From: PALSA-612 sp963755155
GTDB taxonomy: Bacteria; Actinomycetota; Thermoleophilia; Gaiellales; Gaiellaceae
NCBI GenBank assembly: GCA_963755155.1
Contig: CAVWIV010000004.1
Span: forward strand, 62,001-126,000
DNA length: 64,000 bases
Reading direction: 5' to 3'
The stretch's first letter is position 1; the number at the start of each line of letters is the position of its first letter. Both the position numbers and the translations under genes were made by a program. Under the pieces are notes generated by a model. It did not search any database, was not told the DNA's origin, and saw only the letters and a program-made list of their open reading frames with translations. Shown piece after piece: positions 28,489-37,092 of the stretch.

Positions 28489-28928
28489 CTGTGAGGAGCT
28501 CCGGGTCCTTCCACGGCCCACCGGCCCGCTTGGCGAGATCCGCGAACGTCACGCCGCCGAGCAATGAGATCGTCGCGTCGCGGATCTCCTCCCAGACCTC
28601 GCGCAGCGTGCAGCCGACCATCATCGGGCACGGCTCCGGGCTGTGGCGCGTCGCGCAGCTGATCGGGCGCGAGCTGGCCCTGGAAGAGGCGGACGATGCG
28701 CTCGAGCGTGATCTCCTCGGGCGCCTTGTTCAGCCGGTAGCCGCCGGACGGGCCGCGCTCCGAGCGCACGATGCCGGCCGTGCGCATCGTCGGCATCACC
28801 TGCTCGAGCACTGACTGCGGAACGGCGGTTCTTCGTGCCAGCTCCTCGAGCTTCAGTGGCCCGCCGCCCTCGATCGTGAGGGCGAGCACGGCCCTCGTCG
28901 CGTAATCGGTTCTTCGCGATACCCACAT
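28475..28928 (-). CDS. Rrf2 family transcriptional regulator with three cysteines; frameshift near 28665
   Basis: Winged-helix regulator of the IscR/CymR/NsrR family. ATG 28928: WVSRRTDYATRAVLAL, PLKLEELARRTAVPQSVLEQVM, and the wing RSERGPSGGYRL, all near-canonical. After an indel near 28665 the sequence continues ISCATRHSPEPCPMMVGCTLREVWEEI: three cysteines spaced C-x8-C-x5-C, as in Fe-S-binding members. About 151 residues. A GGAGGGTGG ribosome binding site precedes it. It is divergent from the sulfate transporter and next to transsulfuration genes, so a sulfur- or Fe-S-responsive regulator of this cluster is the best guess. Confidence 0.88.
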
Positions 28929-28956
28929 GCGTCCACCCTCCTCGATCGGTTGTCGC

Positions 28957-29012
28957 TTGACATGTCAGCACAACTTTCAATACCTTGCTGGCATGTCCCA
29001 TAAGTCTACAAT
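28957..29012 (+). promoter_or_regulatory. Candidate promoter and operator of the sulfate transport operon
   Basis: The 100-bp space between the Rrf2 gene and the transporter is unusually AT-rich. It holds a perfect 10-bp palindrome TGACATGTCA (28958-28967) with a partial copy GGCATGTC (28990-28997), and a plausible promoter TTGCTG (28985-28990)-N16-TACAAT (29007-29012). A second -35-like TTGACA (28957-28962) overlaps the palindrome. The palindrome lies between both divergent genes and is the obvious candidate for Rrf2 binding. Inference from position and symmetry only. Confidence 0.45.
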
Positions 29013-29058
29013 GTTTATCAACAATAGTTCTTGCTGATCGCTAGTCGTCTCAGCCGCA

Positions 29059-30013
29059 GTGATTGCTCCCTCGGCGGCGGCACGGAAGAGCGACACGGAG
29101 CTCAGGCTCGTCGCGTACTCCACCCCGCGCGAGGCGTACGCGCAGCTGATCCCGATGTTCCAGAAGACCGCGGCCGGCAAGGACGTCTCCTTCTCGCAGT
29201 CGTACGGCTCCTCCGGCGAGCAGGCCCGCGCCGTGAAGGCCGGGCTCGACGCCGACGTCGTCGCCCTCTCCCTCGCGCCCGACGTCGACGAGCTCGTGAA
29301 AGCCGACCTCGTCTTCAAGGGCTGGACGAAGAAGCCGTACAAGGGCATGGTCACGAACTCGCTCGTCGTCTTCATCCTCCGCGACGGCAACCCGAAGAAG
29401 ATCAGGACGTGGACCGACCTCCTGAAGCCGGGGGTCGAGGTCGTGACGCCGAACCCGTTCACGTCGGGCGGCGCACGCTGGAACGTCATGGCCGCCTACG
29501 GCGCCTGGCGCCGCGAGGGCAAGACCGACAAGCAGGCGCAGGCGAACCTGCTCAGGCTGTTCAAGAACGTCGTCGTCCAGGACAAGAGCGCACGCGACTC
29601 GCTGAACACGTTCATGAGCGGCAAGGGCGACGTGCTCCTCGCGTACGAGAACGAGGCGCTGTTCTCGAAGCTGAAGGGGCTCGACATCCAGTACGTGATC
29701 CCGCGCTCGACGATCCTCATCGAGAACCCGATCGCGGTCACCCGGACGACCGACCACGCGAAGCAGGCGAACGCGTTCGTGAAGTTCCTGACGTCGCCGG
29801 CCGCGCAGCAGGTGTTCGCCAACAACGGTTACCGGCCGGTCGTCGAGAAGCGTGCTCGAGAAGAACCGCAAGAAGTTCCCCGCCCGCCCGGGTGAGTTCA
29901 CGATCGACGCGAAGTCGATCGGCGGCTGGGCGAAGGCGCAGAAGCGCTTCTTCGATCCGAAGACCGGGATCATGGTGAAGATCGAGAACGCGGTCGGTGG
30001 CGACACCGGCTAG
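29059..30013 (+). CDS. Sulfate ABC transporter substrate-binding protein; frameshift near 29855 (and probably 29040)
   Basis: Periplasm/surface receptor of the CysP/Sbp family. ELRLVAYSTPREAYAQLIPMFQ, SFSQSYGSSGEQARAVKAGLDADVVALSL, NSLVVFILRDGNPKKIRTW and VTPNPFTSGGARWNVMAAYG are strong matches to sulfate-binding proteins. After an indel near 29855 it ends TIDAKSIGGWAKAQKRFFD. Upstream of the GTG, the same frame reads SLVVSAAVIAPSAAA, part of a signal peptide, so the true start lies upstream (TTG 29031 is a candidate) with one more indel near 29040. About 318 residues. First gene of the transporter operon; its stop lies inside the cysT start. Confidence 0.9.
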
Positions 30014-30837
30014 CCCCACCGTCGCCGCTCCCGCGGCGCGCGAAGCCTCACTCGGACAGGGCCGCAACGGCCCTGTCCGTCGGCTTCATCACGCTCTTTC
30101 TCTCGGTTCTCGTCCTGTTGCCCATCGCCGCGCTCATGTGGGAGGCGACGAGCGAGGGCTCGCAGTCGTTCTGGGACGCCGTCTCCAGCCCCGAGGCGGT
30201 CGCGGCACTCAAGCTGACGCTCGTCGCGTCGCTCGCCGTCTCGGTGCTGAACGCCGTGCTGGGACGATCACCGCGTGGGTGCTCGTCCGCGACGACTTCC
30301 GCGGCAAGTCGCTCGTGAACGCGATCATCGACCTCCCCTTCGCGCTGCCGACGATCGTCGCCGGGCTGACGCTGCTCGCGCTCTACGGGCCACAGTCGCC
30401 GATCGACGTCAACGTCGCCTTCACGCAGACGGCGATCGTGCTCTGCCTGATGTTCGTGACGCTGCCGTTCGTCGTCCGCACGGTGCAGCCGGTGCTGGAG
30501 GAGCTCGATCCCGAGGTGGAGCAGGCGGCGCACTCGCTCGGGGCATCTCAGGTGACGACGTTCCGCCGAGTCGTCTTCCCGAACATCCTGCCGGGCGATC
30601 CTCTCCGGCGTCGCGCTCGCGTTCGCGAAGGCGGTGGGCGAGTTCGGGTCGCTCGTGATCATCACCGGCAACATCCCGTTCGAGACCGAGGTCTCGTCCG
30701 TCTACATCTTCGGGCGCATCGAGAGCGGCGACTCCGCCGGCGCCGCGGCCGTGTCGGTCGTGCTGCTCGCGATCTCGTTCGTGACGCTGCTGTCGATCGG
30801 CGCGATCCGACACTTCGCGACGAGGCACGACCGGTGA
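29997..30837 (+). CDS. cysT: Sulfate ABC transporter permease CysT; frame breaks near 30050, 30262 and 30602
   Basis: Inner-membrane subunit. The pieces in order: GTG 29997 ATPASPTVAAPAAREA (cytoplasmic tail), then ALSVGFITLFLSVLVLLPIAALMWEA (TM1), AALKLTLVASLAVSVLNAVLG, GTITAWVLVRDDFRGKSLVNAIIDLPFALPTIVAGL in parts, FVVRTVQPVLEELDPEVEQAAHSLGAS (EAA loop contacting CysA), and LSGVALAFAKAVGEFGSLVIITGN. These are CysT hallmarks (LPFALPT; GEFGS). About 280 residues. Overlaps the receptor gene by 17 bp and cysW by GTGA. The first break lies by the hairpin at 30054-30078. Confidence 0.9.
30054..30078 (+). repeat. Perfect 10-bp inverted repeat at the receptor/permease junction
   Basis: GGACAGGGCC - GCAAC - GGCCCTGTCC. 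Stem of ten GC-rich pairs with a five-base loop, 41 bp after the receptor stop and inside the N-terminal codons of cysT. No T run follows, so it is not a simple intrinsic terminator. Confidence 0.6.
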
Positions 30838-31629
30838 GCAGATTCGGCCTTCGGTTCGTCGCGCTCGGCTACCTGACGGTGATCCTCGTCGGGCCGCTCG
30901 TGATGGTCTTCTGGCGGACGTTCGAGGACGGGTTCGCCCCGGCGTGGGACGCGCTGACGACGCCGGAGACGATCCACGCGTTCAAGCTGACCTTCATCAT
31001 CACGGCGATCGCCGTGCCCGTGAACACGGTGTTCGGGATCGTCTGCGCGATCGCCATCGTGCGCCGGAGGTTCTCGGGCAAGAGGCCTTCTCAACGCGTT
31101 CATCGACCTGCCGCTCGCGCTCTCGCCCGTCGTCGTGGGGCTTTCGCTCTACCTGCTCTACGGCCGGGAAGGCTGGTTCGGCAGCTGGCTCTCCGATCAC
31201 GGCATCGATGTGCTCTTCGCCCTGCCGGCGATGGTGATCGCGACGATCTTCGTCTCGTTGCCGTTCGTCGCTCGCGAGGTCATCCCGACGCTGCGCGAGG
31301 TCGGGGACGAGCAGGAGCAGGCCGCCCGGACGCTCGGCGCCGGCGGCTGGCAGACGTTCCGGCGCATCACGCTGCCGTCGATCCGCTGGGCGGTCGTCTA
31401 CGGCGTCATCCTCACCACGGCCCGCTGCCTCGGCGAGTACGGCGCCGTCGCCGTCGTCTCCGGCCGTATCCAGGGCGAGACGGAGACGGCCACGCTGCGC
31501 GTGCAGGAGCGCTACGAGAGCTTCGACCCGGCGGGCGCGTACGCGATCTCGATCGTGCTCGCGGTCGCCGCGATCCTCGTGCTCGTGGGCATGACACTCA
31601 TCCGGCCGCGCGAGGAGCACGCCCACTGA
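30834..31629 (+). CDS. cysW: Sulfate ABC transporter permease CysW; frameshift near 31085
   Basis: Second membrane subunit. GTG 30834: RFGLRFVALGYLTVILVGPLVMVFW, AFKLTFIITAIAVPVNTVFGIVCAIAIVRRRFSGK in parts, then a break near 31085 before LLNAFIDLPLALSPVVVGLSLYLLYG (LPLALSPVV is typical of CysW). The EAA loop is EVIPTLREVGDEQEQAARTLGAGGWQTF, followed by ARCLGEYGAVAVVSG (the CLGE-GAV motif). About 264 residues, six helices. Overlaps cysA by TGATG. Confidence 0.92.
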
Positions 31630-32588
31630 TGTCCATTGAGGCCCGCAACATCACGAAGCGGTTCGGCGACTTCGTCGCCGTCGACGACGTCTCGCTGGAG
31701 GTGGAGAGCGGCGCGCTGACGGCATTGCTCGGGCCGAGCGGCTCCGGCAAGTCGACACTGCTGCGCATCATCGCCGGACTCGAGACGCCCGAAGGCGGCG
31801 AGGTCCTCCTCGGCGGCAAGGACGCGACGGCGCTCGCGCCCCAGAAGCGAAACGTCGGCTTCGTCTTCCAGCACTACGCCGCGTTCAAGCACATGACGGT
31901 GCGGGACAACATCGCCTTCGGCCTCCGCGTGCGCAAGCGCCCGAGGGCCGAGATCCGCGAGCGCGTCGACGAGCTGCTCCACCTCGTGCAGCTCCAGGGC
32001 TTCGGCGACCGCTACCCCGCCCAGCTCTCAGGCGGCCAGCGCCAGCGGATGGGCCTCGCCCGCGCCCTCGCACCGGAGCCGCAGGTGCTGTTGCTCGACG
32101 AGCCGTTCGGCGCCCTCGACGCGCGCGTCCGCGCCGAGCTGCGCGAGTGGCTGCGCCGCCTCCACGACGTCGTGCACGTGACGACGGTGTTCGTCACCCA
32201 CGACCAGGAGGAGGCGATGGAGATCTCCGACCGCATCGCGGTCATGAACCACGGGGCGATCGAGCAGGTGGGAGCGCCGCGCGAGCTCTACGACCGGCCG
32301 GCGAACGAGTTCGTCATGACGTTCGTCGGTGACGCGAGCCTCGTCGGCGGGACGCTCGTCAGGCCGCACGACCTCGAGCTCTTCGACGAGCACGCCGAAG
32401 GCTCGGCGGAGGCGATGATCGTCCGCGTGACGGTGCTCGGGCGCGACGTGAAGGTGGAGCTTCACGGCGTCGACGGCGCCGAGATCGTCGCCCTGCTGAC
32501 GCGACAGCGCTATGACGAGCTCGAGCTCTGGCGCGGGCAGACGGTGTGGGTGCGCCCCCGCTCGGAGCACGTGTTCGCCGTCAGCTAG
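31629..32588 (+). CDS. cysA: Sulfate ABC transporter ATP-binding protein CysA
   Basis: ATPase that powers sulfate/thiosulfate import. 319 residues, unbroken. Walker A GPSGSGKST, Q-loop FVFQHYAAFKHMTV, signature LSGGQRQRMGLARAL, Walker B VLLLDEPFGALD and H-switch VTHDQEEAMEISD. After residue ~235 a short TOBE-like regulatory domain (VRPHDLELFDEH, VRVTVLGRDVKVELHG, VWVRPRSEHVFAV). FQHYAAF(K)HM and the C-terminal VRPHD are typical of CysA rather than other importers. Ends convergently against the glutaredoxin gene. Confidence 0.95.
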   Translation: MSIEARNITKRFGDFVAVDDVSLEVESGALTALLGPSGSGKSTLLRIIAGLETPEGGEVLLGGKDATALAPQKRNVGFVFQHYAAFKHMTVRDNIAFGLRVRKRPRAEIRERVDELLHLVQLQGFGDRYPAQLSGGQRQRMGLARALAPEPQVLLLDEPFGALDARVRAELREWLRRLHDVVHVTTVFVTHDQEEAMEISDRIAVMNHGAIEQVGAPRELYDRPANEFVMTFVGDASLVGGTLVRPHDLELFDEHAEGSAEAMIVRVTVLGRDVKVELHGVDGAEIVALLTRQRYDELELWRGQTVWVRPRSEHVFAVS

Positions 32589-32948
32589 ACGAGCGCTGAC
32601 GGTCTTCTCCTCGCGCGACTCGCGGTAGTCGGCGCCGAGCGCCTCCTCGAGCTTCCGCTCGAGCTCGCCGGATGCCTCCAGCTCCTCGGTGATGTCGGCG
32701 CCGCCGATCAGCTCGCCCTTGACGAAGATCTGCGGGACCGTCGGCCAGCCGGACTGCGCCGAGAGCTCCTGGCGGATGGCCGGGTCGGGAAGGATGTCGA
32801 CGGTCGTCACCGGCGCCCCCGCGCGGCGCAGCGCGTCGAGCGCCCGCTTCGAGTTGCCGCACATGATCATCTGCGGCGTGCCCTTCATGAACAGGGCGAC
32901 GTCCTCGCCCTCGATCAGCTGCCGTACCTCCGTTGCCATGTCGCTCAT
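32581..32948 (-). CDS. Monothiol glutaredoxin (Grx4-type) with CGNS instead of CGFS
   Basis: Binds and hands over 2Fe-2S clusters. DVALFMKGTPQMIMCGNSKRALDALR, PVTTVDILPDPAIRQEL, SGWPTVPQIFVKGELIGGADITEEL are clear Grx4 landmarks, but the active site reads C-G-N-S rather than the near-universal C-G-F-S. Starts at ATG 32948 overlapping the bolA stop. The reading frame stays open into cysA on the other strand; a one-base error near the 3' end would give a stop at about 32581, for ~120 residues. The end coordinate is therefore approximate. Confidence 0.87.
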
Positions 32949-33175
32949 GTCCCCTCCGCTCTCGTTGTGATTCGCAATTCGTGAATGGTGCCATCCGCGA
33001 GCGGCTCCGCGAGCGCCGCGTAGATGAGCTTGTGCTGCTCGACGAGGGACAGTCCCTCGAACTGGCCGCTGACGACGGTGACGTGGAAGTGGTCGCCGCC
33101 GCCCGTGCGGTCGATGACCTCGACGACGCTCGCGTCGGGGAAGGCGGCGCGCAGGAGCGTGTCGAGCACCGTCAC
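32945..33175 (-). CDS. BolA family protein
   Basis: 76 residues from GTG 33175. Compact BolA fold: LRAAFPDASVVEVIDRTGGGDHFHVTVVSGQFEGLSLVEQHKLIYAALAEPL (in parts), with the invariant His in HKLIYAAL that ligates the shared Fe-S cluster with a monothiol glutaredoxin. The next gene is exactly that glutaredoxin, overlapping by ATGA, so the pair probably forms a BolA-Grx complex for iron-sulfur trafficking. The GTG overlaps the stop of the upstream glycosyltransferase. Confidence 0.92.
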   Translation of the reverse strand: MTVLDTLLRAAFPDASVVEVIDRTGGGDHFHVTVVSGQFEGLSLVEQHKLIYAALAEPLADGTIHELRITTRAEGT

Positions 33176-34203
33176 GCTGCCCTCTCGATGTGACCCGAGT
33201 ACGCCTGCACGTAGTCCGCGACCATACGCTGCGGCGAATACTGCTCCTCTGCGAACGCCCGCAGCGCCTCGGGCTCGAGCTCGTCCGCCTGCTCGAGCGC
33301 AGCCGCCATCTCCCGGTAGTCGTCGACGATGATGCCGCTGCGGCCGTGCTCGATCACCTCGGGCACCGCGCCGATCCGCGTCGCGATGACCGGGGTGCCG
33401 CACGCCATCGACTCGATCATCACCAGGCCGAACGGCTCCGCCCACTCGATGGGGAACAGCGTCGCGCGCGCGTGCTGGAGCAGCTCCACCTTCTCGCCGT
33501 GCGTCACCTCGCCGAGGTACTCGATCTCCGGGGAGAGATGCGGCCGCACGAACTCCTCGAAGTACGCGATCTCCGCCGGCTCGCGCCGCTTGCCCGCGAT
33601 CTTCAGCGGCAGCCCGGCCGAGACGGCGATGGCGATCGCGCGGTGGCACCCCTTGTCCGGGCTCATGCGGCCGACGAAGAGCAGGTAGTCGCCGCGGTGG
33701 GGCTTCATGGGATAGAGGGAGAGGTCGAGCGCGTTCGGGCAGTTGGCGACCCACGGCAAGCCCGGCTTCGGCGTGCGCTGGTTCATGGAGATGGAGATCA
33801 GGCCGACCTGCGGCGAGACGCGCGCGATCTGCTCGTACACGACGCCGCCGATCGCGTCCATGGGCCCGTGGACGGTGTGCAGCGTCGGCGTCTTGACAGC
33901 TCCGCCGAGCGCCGCCGCCGGCAGGCCGGAGTGGTCGTTGATCACCTCGAAGTCGTCGGCGCGCTCGTAGCAGGCGAGGCAGTGGTGGAGCTCGACGATC
34001 GACGTCCCGATGAGCTCGCTCGGCGCTGTGCCGTACACCGAGACGAGCTTCGCCTTCGTGTGCGAGTCGCCCGAGGCGAAGAGTGTGACGTCATGGCCGG
34101 CGTCCGCGAGCCCGTCGGCAAGCAGCCACACGATCCACTCGATGCCGCCGTAGCCCGTCGGCGGCACCGGGAACCACACAGGCGAGATCAGGCCGATCTT
34201 CAT
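33172..34203 (-). CDS. Glycosyltransferase family 4 (GT-B)
   Basis: 343 residues, unbroken. N-terminal donor-fold start KIGLISPVWFPVPPTGYGGIEWIVWLLADGL (in parts), a TPTLHTVHGPM segment, and in the C-domain YLLFVGRMSPDKGCHRAI, PLKIAGKR, EYLGEVTHGEKVELLQHARATLFPIEWAEPFGLVMIESMACGTPVIA (in parts) with the E-x7-E motif. Resembles GT4 enzymes of actinobacteria often found beside a glycogen-debranching-like gene. Acceptor unknown. The ATG overlaps the upstream gene's stop. Confidence 0.9.
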   Translation of the reverse strand: MKIGLISPVWFPVPPTGYGGIEWIVWLLADGLADAGHDVTLFASGDSHTKAKLVSVYGTAPSELIGTSIVELHHCLACYERADDFEVINDHSGLPAAALGGAVKTPTLHTVHGPMDAIGGVVYEQIARVSPQVGLISISMNQRTPKPGLPWVANCPNALDLSLYPMKPHRGDYLLFVGRMSPDKGCHRAIAIAVSAGLPLKIAGKRREPAEIAYFEEFVRPHLSPEIEYLGEVTHGEKVELLQHARATLFPIEWAEPFGLVMIESMACGTPVIATRIGAVPEVIEHGRSGIIVDDYREMAAALEQADELEPEALRAFAEEQYSPQRMVADYVQAYSGHIERAA

Positions 34204-36275
34204 TCCGGCTCAACTGTGATGTGGCCGTCGTCGACGCGCACGGTCCAGCGGCGGTCGAAGCACGGCACGCCGGACAGCCGCAGCGAGCCCACCCACGACG
34301 GCAGCTCGACGGGCGCCTCCGTCTCCAGAGTGTGCCGGCGCCGGGACGGCTCCAGACCGAGCAACACGCGTAGGAGGAGGATCGGTGTCGCGGCAGCCCA
34401 CGCCTGCGGCCGCGCAGCCGTCGGGTACGCGATCGGGAACGGCGTCTCGGCGCGCGGCATGCCCGCGAAGACTTCGGGCAGCTGGTGGTCGAGATACGCG
34501 GCCGCTTCCAACAGCCGCTGCACGATCTTCTGCGCCTCGGGCCACCGCCGATAGCGCGCCAGCCCTAGCGCGATGAGGGAGTTGTCGTGAGGCCAGACGG
34601 TGCCGTTGTGGTACGCGAGCGGGTTGTACGCCGCGTCCGCGGAGGACATCGTGCGCACGCCCCAGCCCGACCAGAGCTCCTCGCCCATCAGGCGGTCGAC
34701 CACCGCGTCGGCGCGCTCGGAGGGGACGATGCCGCTCCACAGCAGATGGCCCATGTTCGAGCACATCGAGTCGACCGGACGCTTGTCCCCGTCGAGCGCA
34801 AGGGCGTAGTAGCCGCCGCGCTCGTTCACCCAGTAGGCATCGTTGAACGCCCGCCGCAGCTCCTTCGCTTCCCGGTCGAGGCGATCGGCGAGCTCACGGT
34901 CGCGCCAGACCTCACGCGCGATCTCGGCCATCCGCTGCTTCGCGTCGAAGACGTACCCCTGCACCTCGCACGGCGCGATCGGCGTCTGGGCCACCCTGCC
35001 GTCGGCGAACCGCTGCGAGTCGTGCGAGTCCTTCCACGACTGGTTGTCGAGGCCGCGCTCCGACCGTTTCTCGTACTCGACGAAGCCGTCGCCATCACGG
35101 TCGCCGTGGCGGTCGATCCACGCGAGCGCGCGCATGGCGGGCTCGCGCAGGGCCGTCACCAGTCGCGTGTCGTCGGTCCAGCGCCACACCTCGGACAGCA
35201 GCACGAGGTAGAGCGGCGTCGCATCGACCGTGCCGTAGTACCGCGCGAACCACGTCTCGGAGGCCTTGCCCCGCCGCACCTCGTGGACGATCTTCCCGGG
35301 CTCGGCGTCGATGGCCGGGTCGTCCTCGGTCGCCTGGAGCTCGGCAAGCTCCTCGAGGACGCTCTTTGCGAGCTCAGGCCCCAGCAGCAGCGTCTGCAGC
35401 CCCGTGACGATCGAGTCGCGGCCGAACACCGTCATGAACCACGGCATGCCGGCCGCCGGCAGCCGCCCGACGTGGGCGTGCCCGTTCTCCTTCGCGCGAA
35501 TGCGGAGCGCTGCGAGGTCGTAGATCGACTGCGACACCGCATCTTCGAGGTCGTCCCACTCCGCGCGCAGCTGCGGCACGCGGAGCTGCCAGGCTGTCAG
35601 CGAGTCGCGCACGTGCTGGAGCTCCTCGCCGAAGCGGCGGACGGCCGTCTCCGGGTGGACGGTCTCGCCGGATGGCGACGGAACGACGTCGACGACGACC
35701 TCCCAGCGCCCGCGCTGCTCCAGCTCGATCGCGTACGACGCCCACCCGCCCTCAACCGTGTCGGGCGGCTTCGAGAGGATCACCTGCGTCGCGTCGTTCC
35801 CGTCGTCGTCCGCGAGGAGGAACTGCCCCGCCTCGGCGTCGAATCTCGGCTCGACGAGCTCCGGCAGCGGCGGCGCGTTGAGCGGATCGCCGAACGAGAA
35901 GTCGTACGACTTCACGGTGAAGATGTCCGCAAAGTCCGAGCCGATCTCGAGCGCGACCTGAAACGAGACCGGGTCCACGCCCTGGTTCACGATCGTGATC
36001 CGGTCCTGCATCGCGTCGCCGACGAAGCGCGAGCGTGCGATCCAGAGCGTGTCCTGCGGCAGCGTCTCCGAGGTCGGGTTGCGCAGGAAGAAGGCCGCCG
36101 AGTAGTACTCGACCTTGTCGGACGTGAGCAGCAAGGGCTGCCGGCCGTCGATCGTCAGCCGGAAGACGGAGAGGTACCGGGTGTCGTCGGCGAAGAAGCC
36201 GCCCGTCTCGTCCCCGAGGTCGCCCCGCTCGTCGCAGATGCAGAACGTCGTCCCCTCGAGGATGGTCAGCGTCAC
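34200..36275 (-). CDS. Amylo-alpha-1,6-glucosidase (glycogen debranching enzyme-like, GH133/GH15-like)
   Basis: 691 residues, unbroken. N-terminal beta-sandwich (TILEGTTFCICDERGDL, GFFADDTRYLSVFRLTIDG) then an (alpha/alpha)6 barrel: MPWFMTVFGRDSIVTGLQTLL, SEWFARYYGTVDATPLYLVLL (as SETWFARYYGTVDATPLY), GLDNQSWKDSHDS, CEVQGYVFDAKQRMAEIA and AYHNGTVWPHDNSLIALGLARY. FGRDS, DATPL and HNGTVWPHDN are the family's catalytic-region motifs. GTG 36275 is preceded by a TAGCCT box at 7 bp. Probably trims alpha-glucan or processes glucosylglycerate/trehalose-type sugars together with the adjoining GT4. Confidence 0.9.
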   Translation of the reverse strand: MTLTILEGTTFCICDERGDLGDETGGFFADDTRYLSVFRLTIDGRQPLLLTSDKVEYYSAAFFLRNPTSETLPQDTLWIARSRFVGDAMQDRITIVNQGVDPVSFQVALEIGSDFADIFTVKSYDFSFGDPLNAPPLPELVEPRFDAEAGQFLLADDDGNDATQVILSKPPDTVEGGWASYAIELEQRGRWEVVVDVVPSPSGETVHPETAVRRFGEELQHVRDSLTAWQLRVPQLRAEWDDLEDAVSQSIYDLAALRIRAKENGHAHVGRLPAAGMPWFMTVFGRDSIVTGLQTLLLGPELAKSVLEELAELQATEDDPAIDAEPGKIVHEVRRGKASETWFARYYGTVDATPLYLVLLSEVWRWTDDTRLVTALREPAMRALAWIDRHGDRDGDGFVEYEKRSERGLDNQSWKDSHDSQRFADGRVAQTPIAPCEVQGYVFDAKQRMAEIAREVWRDRELADRLDREAKELRRAFNDAYWVNERGGYYALALDGDKRPVDSMCSNMGHLLWSGIVPSERADAVVDRLMGEELWSGWGVRTMSSADAAYNPLAYHNGTVWPHDNSLIALGLARYRRWPEAQKIVQRLLEAAAYLDHQLPEVFAGMPRAETPFPIAYPTAARPQAWAAATPILLLRVLLGLEPSRRRHTLETEAPVELPSWVGSLRLSGVPCFDRRWTVRVDDGHITVEPE

Positions 36276-36282
36276 GGGCGGG

Positions 36283-36303
36283 AGGCTACACCTGTGATAC
36301 GAC
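36283..36303. promoter_or_regulatory. Divergent leaderless -10 boxes
   Basis: Minus strand: TAGCCT (36288-36283), 7 bp before GTG 36275. Plus strand: TACGAC (36298-36303), 7 bp before ATG 36311; the latter is weaker because the last base is not T. Confidence 0.4.
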
Positions 36304-36310
36304 ACGACGC

Positions 36311-37092
36311 ATGGCCGAAGACGCGCAACGGCATGTCCGACGCGCGACGTTCGACGCCGGAGCGGAAGGCTACGACGACGCCCGGCCCGTGGCGCAGCCG
36401 GAGGTGTTCGACGACCTCGTCGAGCTGACCGGCCTGACGCAGGGAGCACGCGTGCTCGAAATCGGCTGCGGCACGGGCCAGGCCACCCGTCCGCTCGCCG
36501 AGCGCGGCTACTCGATCCTCGCCGTCGAGCTGGGCGCCAACCTCGCGGAGCTGGCCCGGCGCAAGCTCGCGGCGTATCCCGAGGTCGAGATCGTGACGTC
36601 GTCGTTCGAGGACTGGGATCCGGCGGTGAGCAGTTCGACGCAGTCGTTTCCTTCAATGCGTTCCACTGGATCGACCCCGACGTCCGCTTCTCGAAGTCGG
36701 CGGCGTGCTGCCGCCCGGGCGGATCGCTCTGCATCTTCGGCTCGGGCTTCGTCGTCCACGACGAGGCCGACCCGACGTGGCTCGAGGTGTTCGAGTACGA
36801 AACCGTCACAGCCGGCTTCGAGCCACGGCGCCTCGACGACATTCACGACCGGTCCGAGGAGTTCACGGTTGGCGGGCACTTCAGCACCGCCACCCGAAGG
36901 ACGTACCTCCGAGATCTCACGTTCAGCGCCGAGGAGTACGTCGCGCTCGTCGGAACTATGTCGGCGCATCGCGCACTCGAGGACGATGTGCGCGAGGAGC
37001 TGTTCGAGGGGATGCGACGCCGGATCGAGGAAGGCGGCGGCTCGGCCACACCGACGCGGCTCGACGTGCTCTACGTCGCACGACGTGCGTAG
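36311..37092 (+). CDS. Class I SAM-dependent methyltransferase; frame breaks near 36630 and 36700
   Basis: Rossmann-fold methyltransferase of the UbiE/Methyltransf_11 kind. ATG 36311: FDAGAEGYDDARP, VLEIGCGTGQATRPLAERGY (motif I, E-x-G-x-G-x-G), ILAVELGANLAELA (motif post-I acidic residue), EIVTSSFEDWD. Across two indels the text continues with a FDAVVSFNAFHWIDPDVRF-type motif II and then GGHFSTATRRTYLRDLTFSAEEYVALVGTMS, whose end (YVALVGT) is common in actinobacterial small-molecule methyltransferases. About 260 residues. Substrate unknown. The stop overlaps the next gene. Confidence 0.85.

Noticed and set aside
29997..32588. 863-residue single transporter frame
   Set aside because: Joins pieces of cysT and cysW out of frame with cysA; each has its own start and stop with family motifs.
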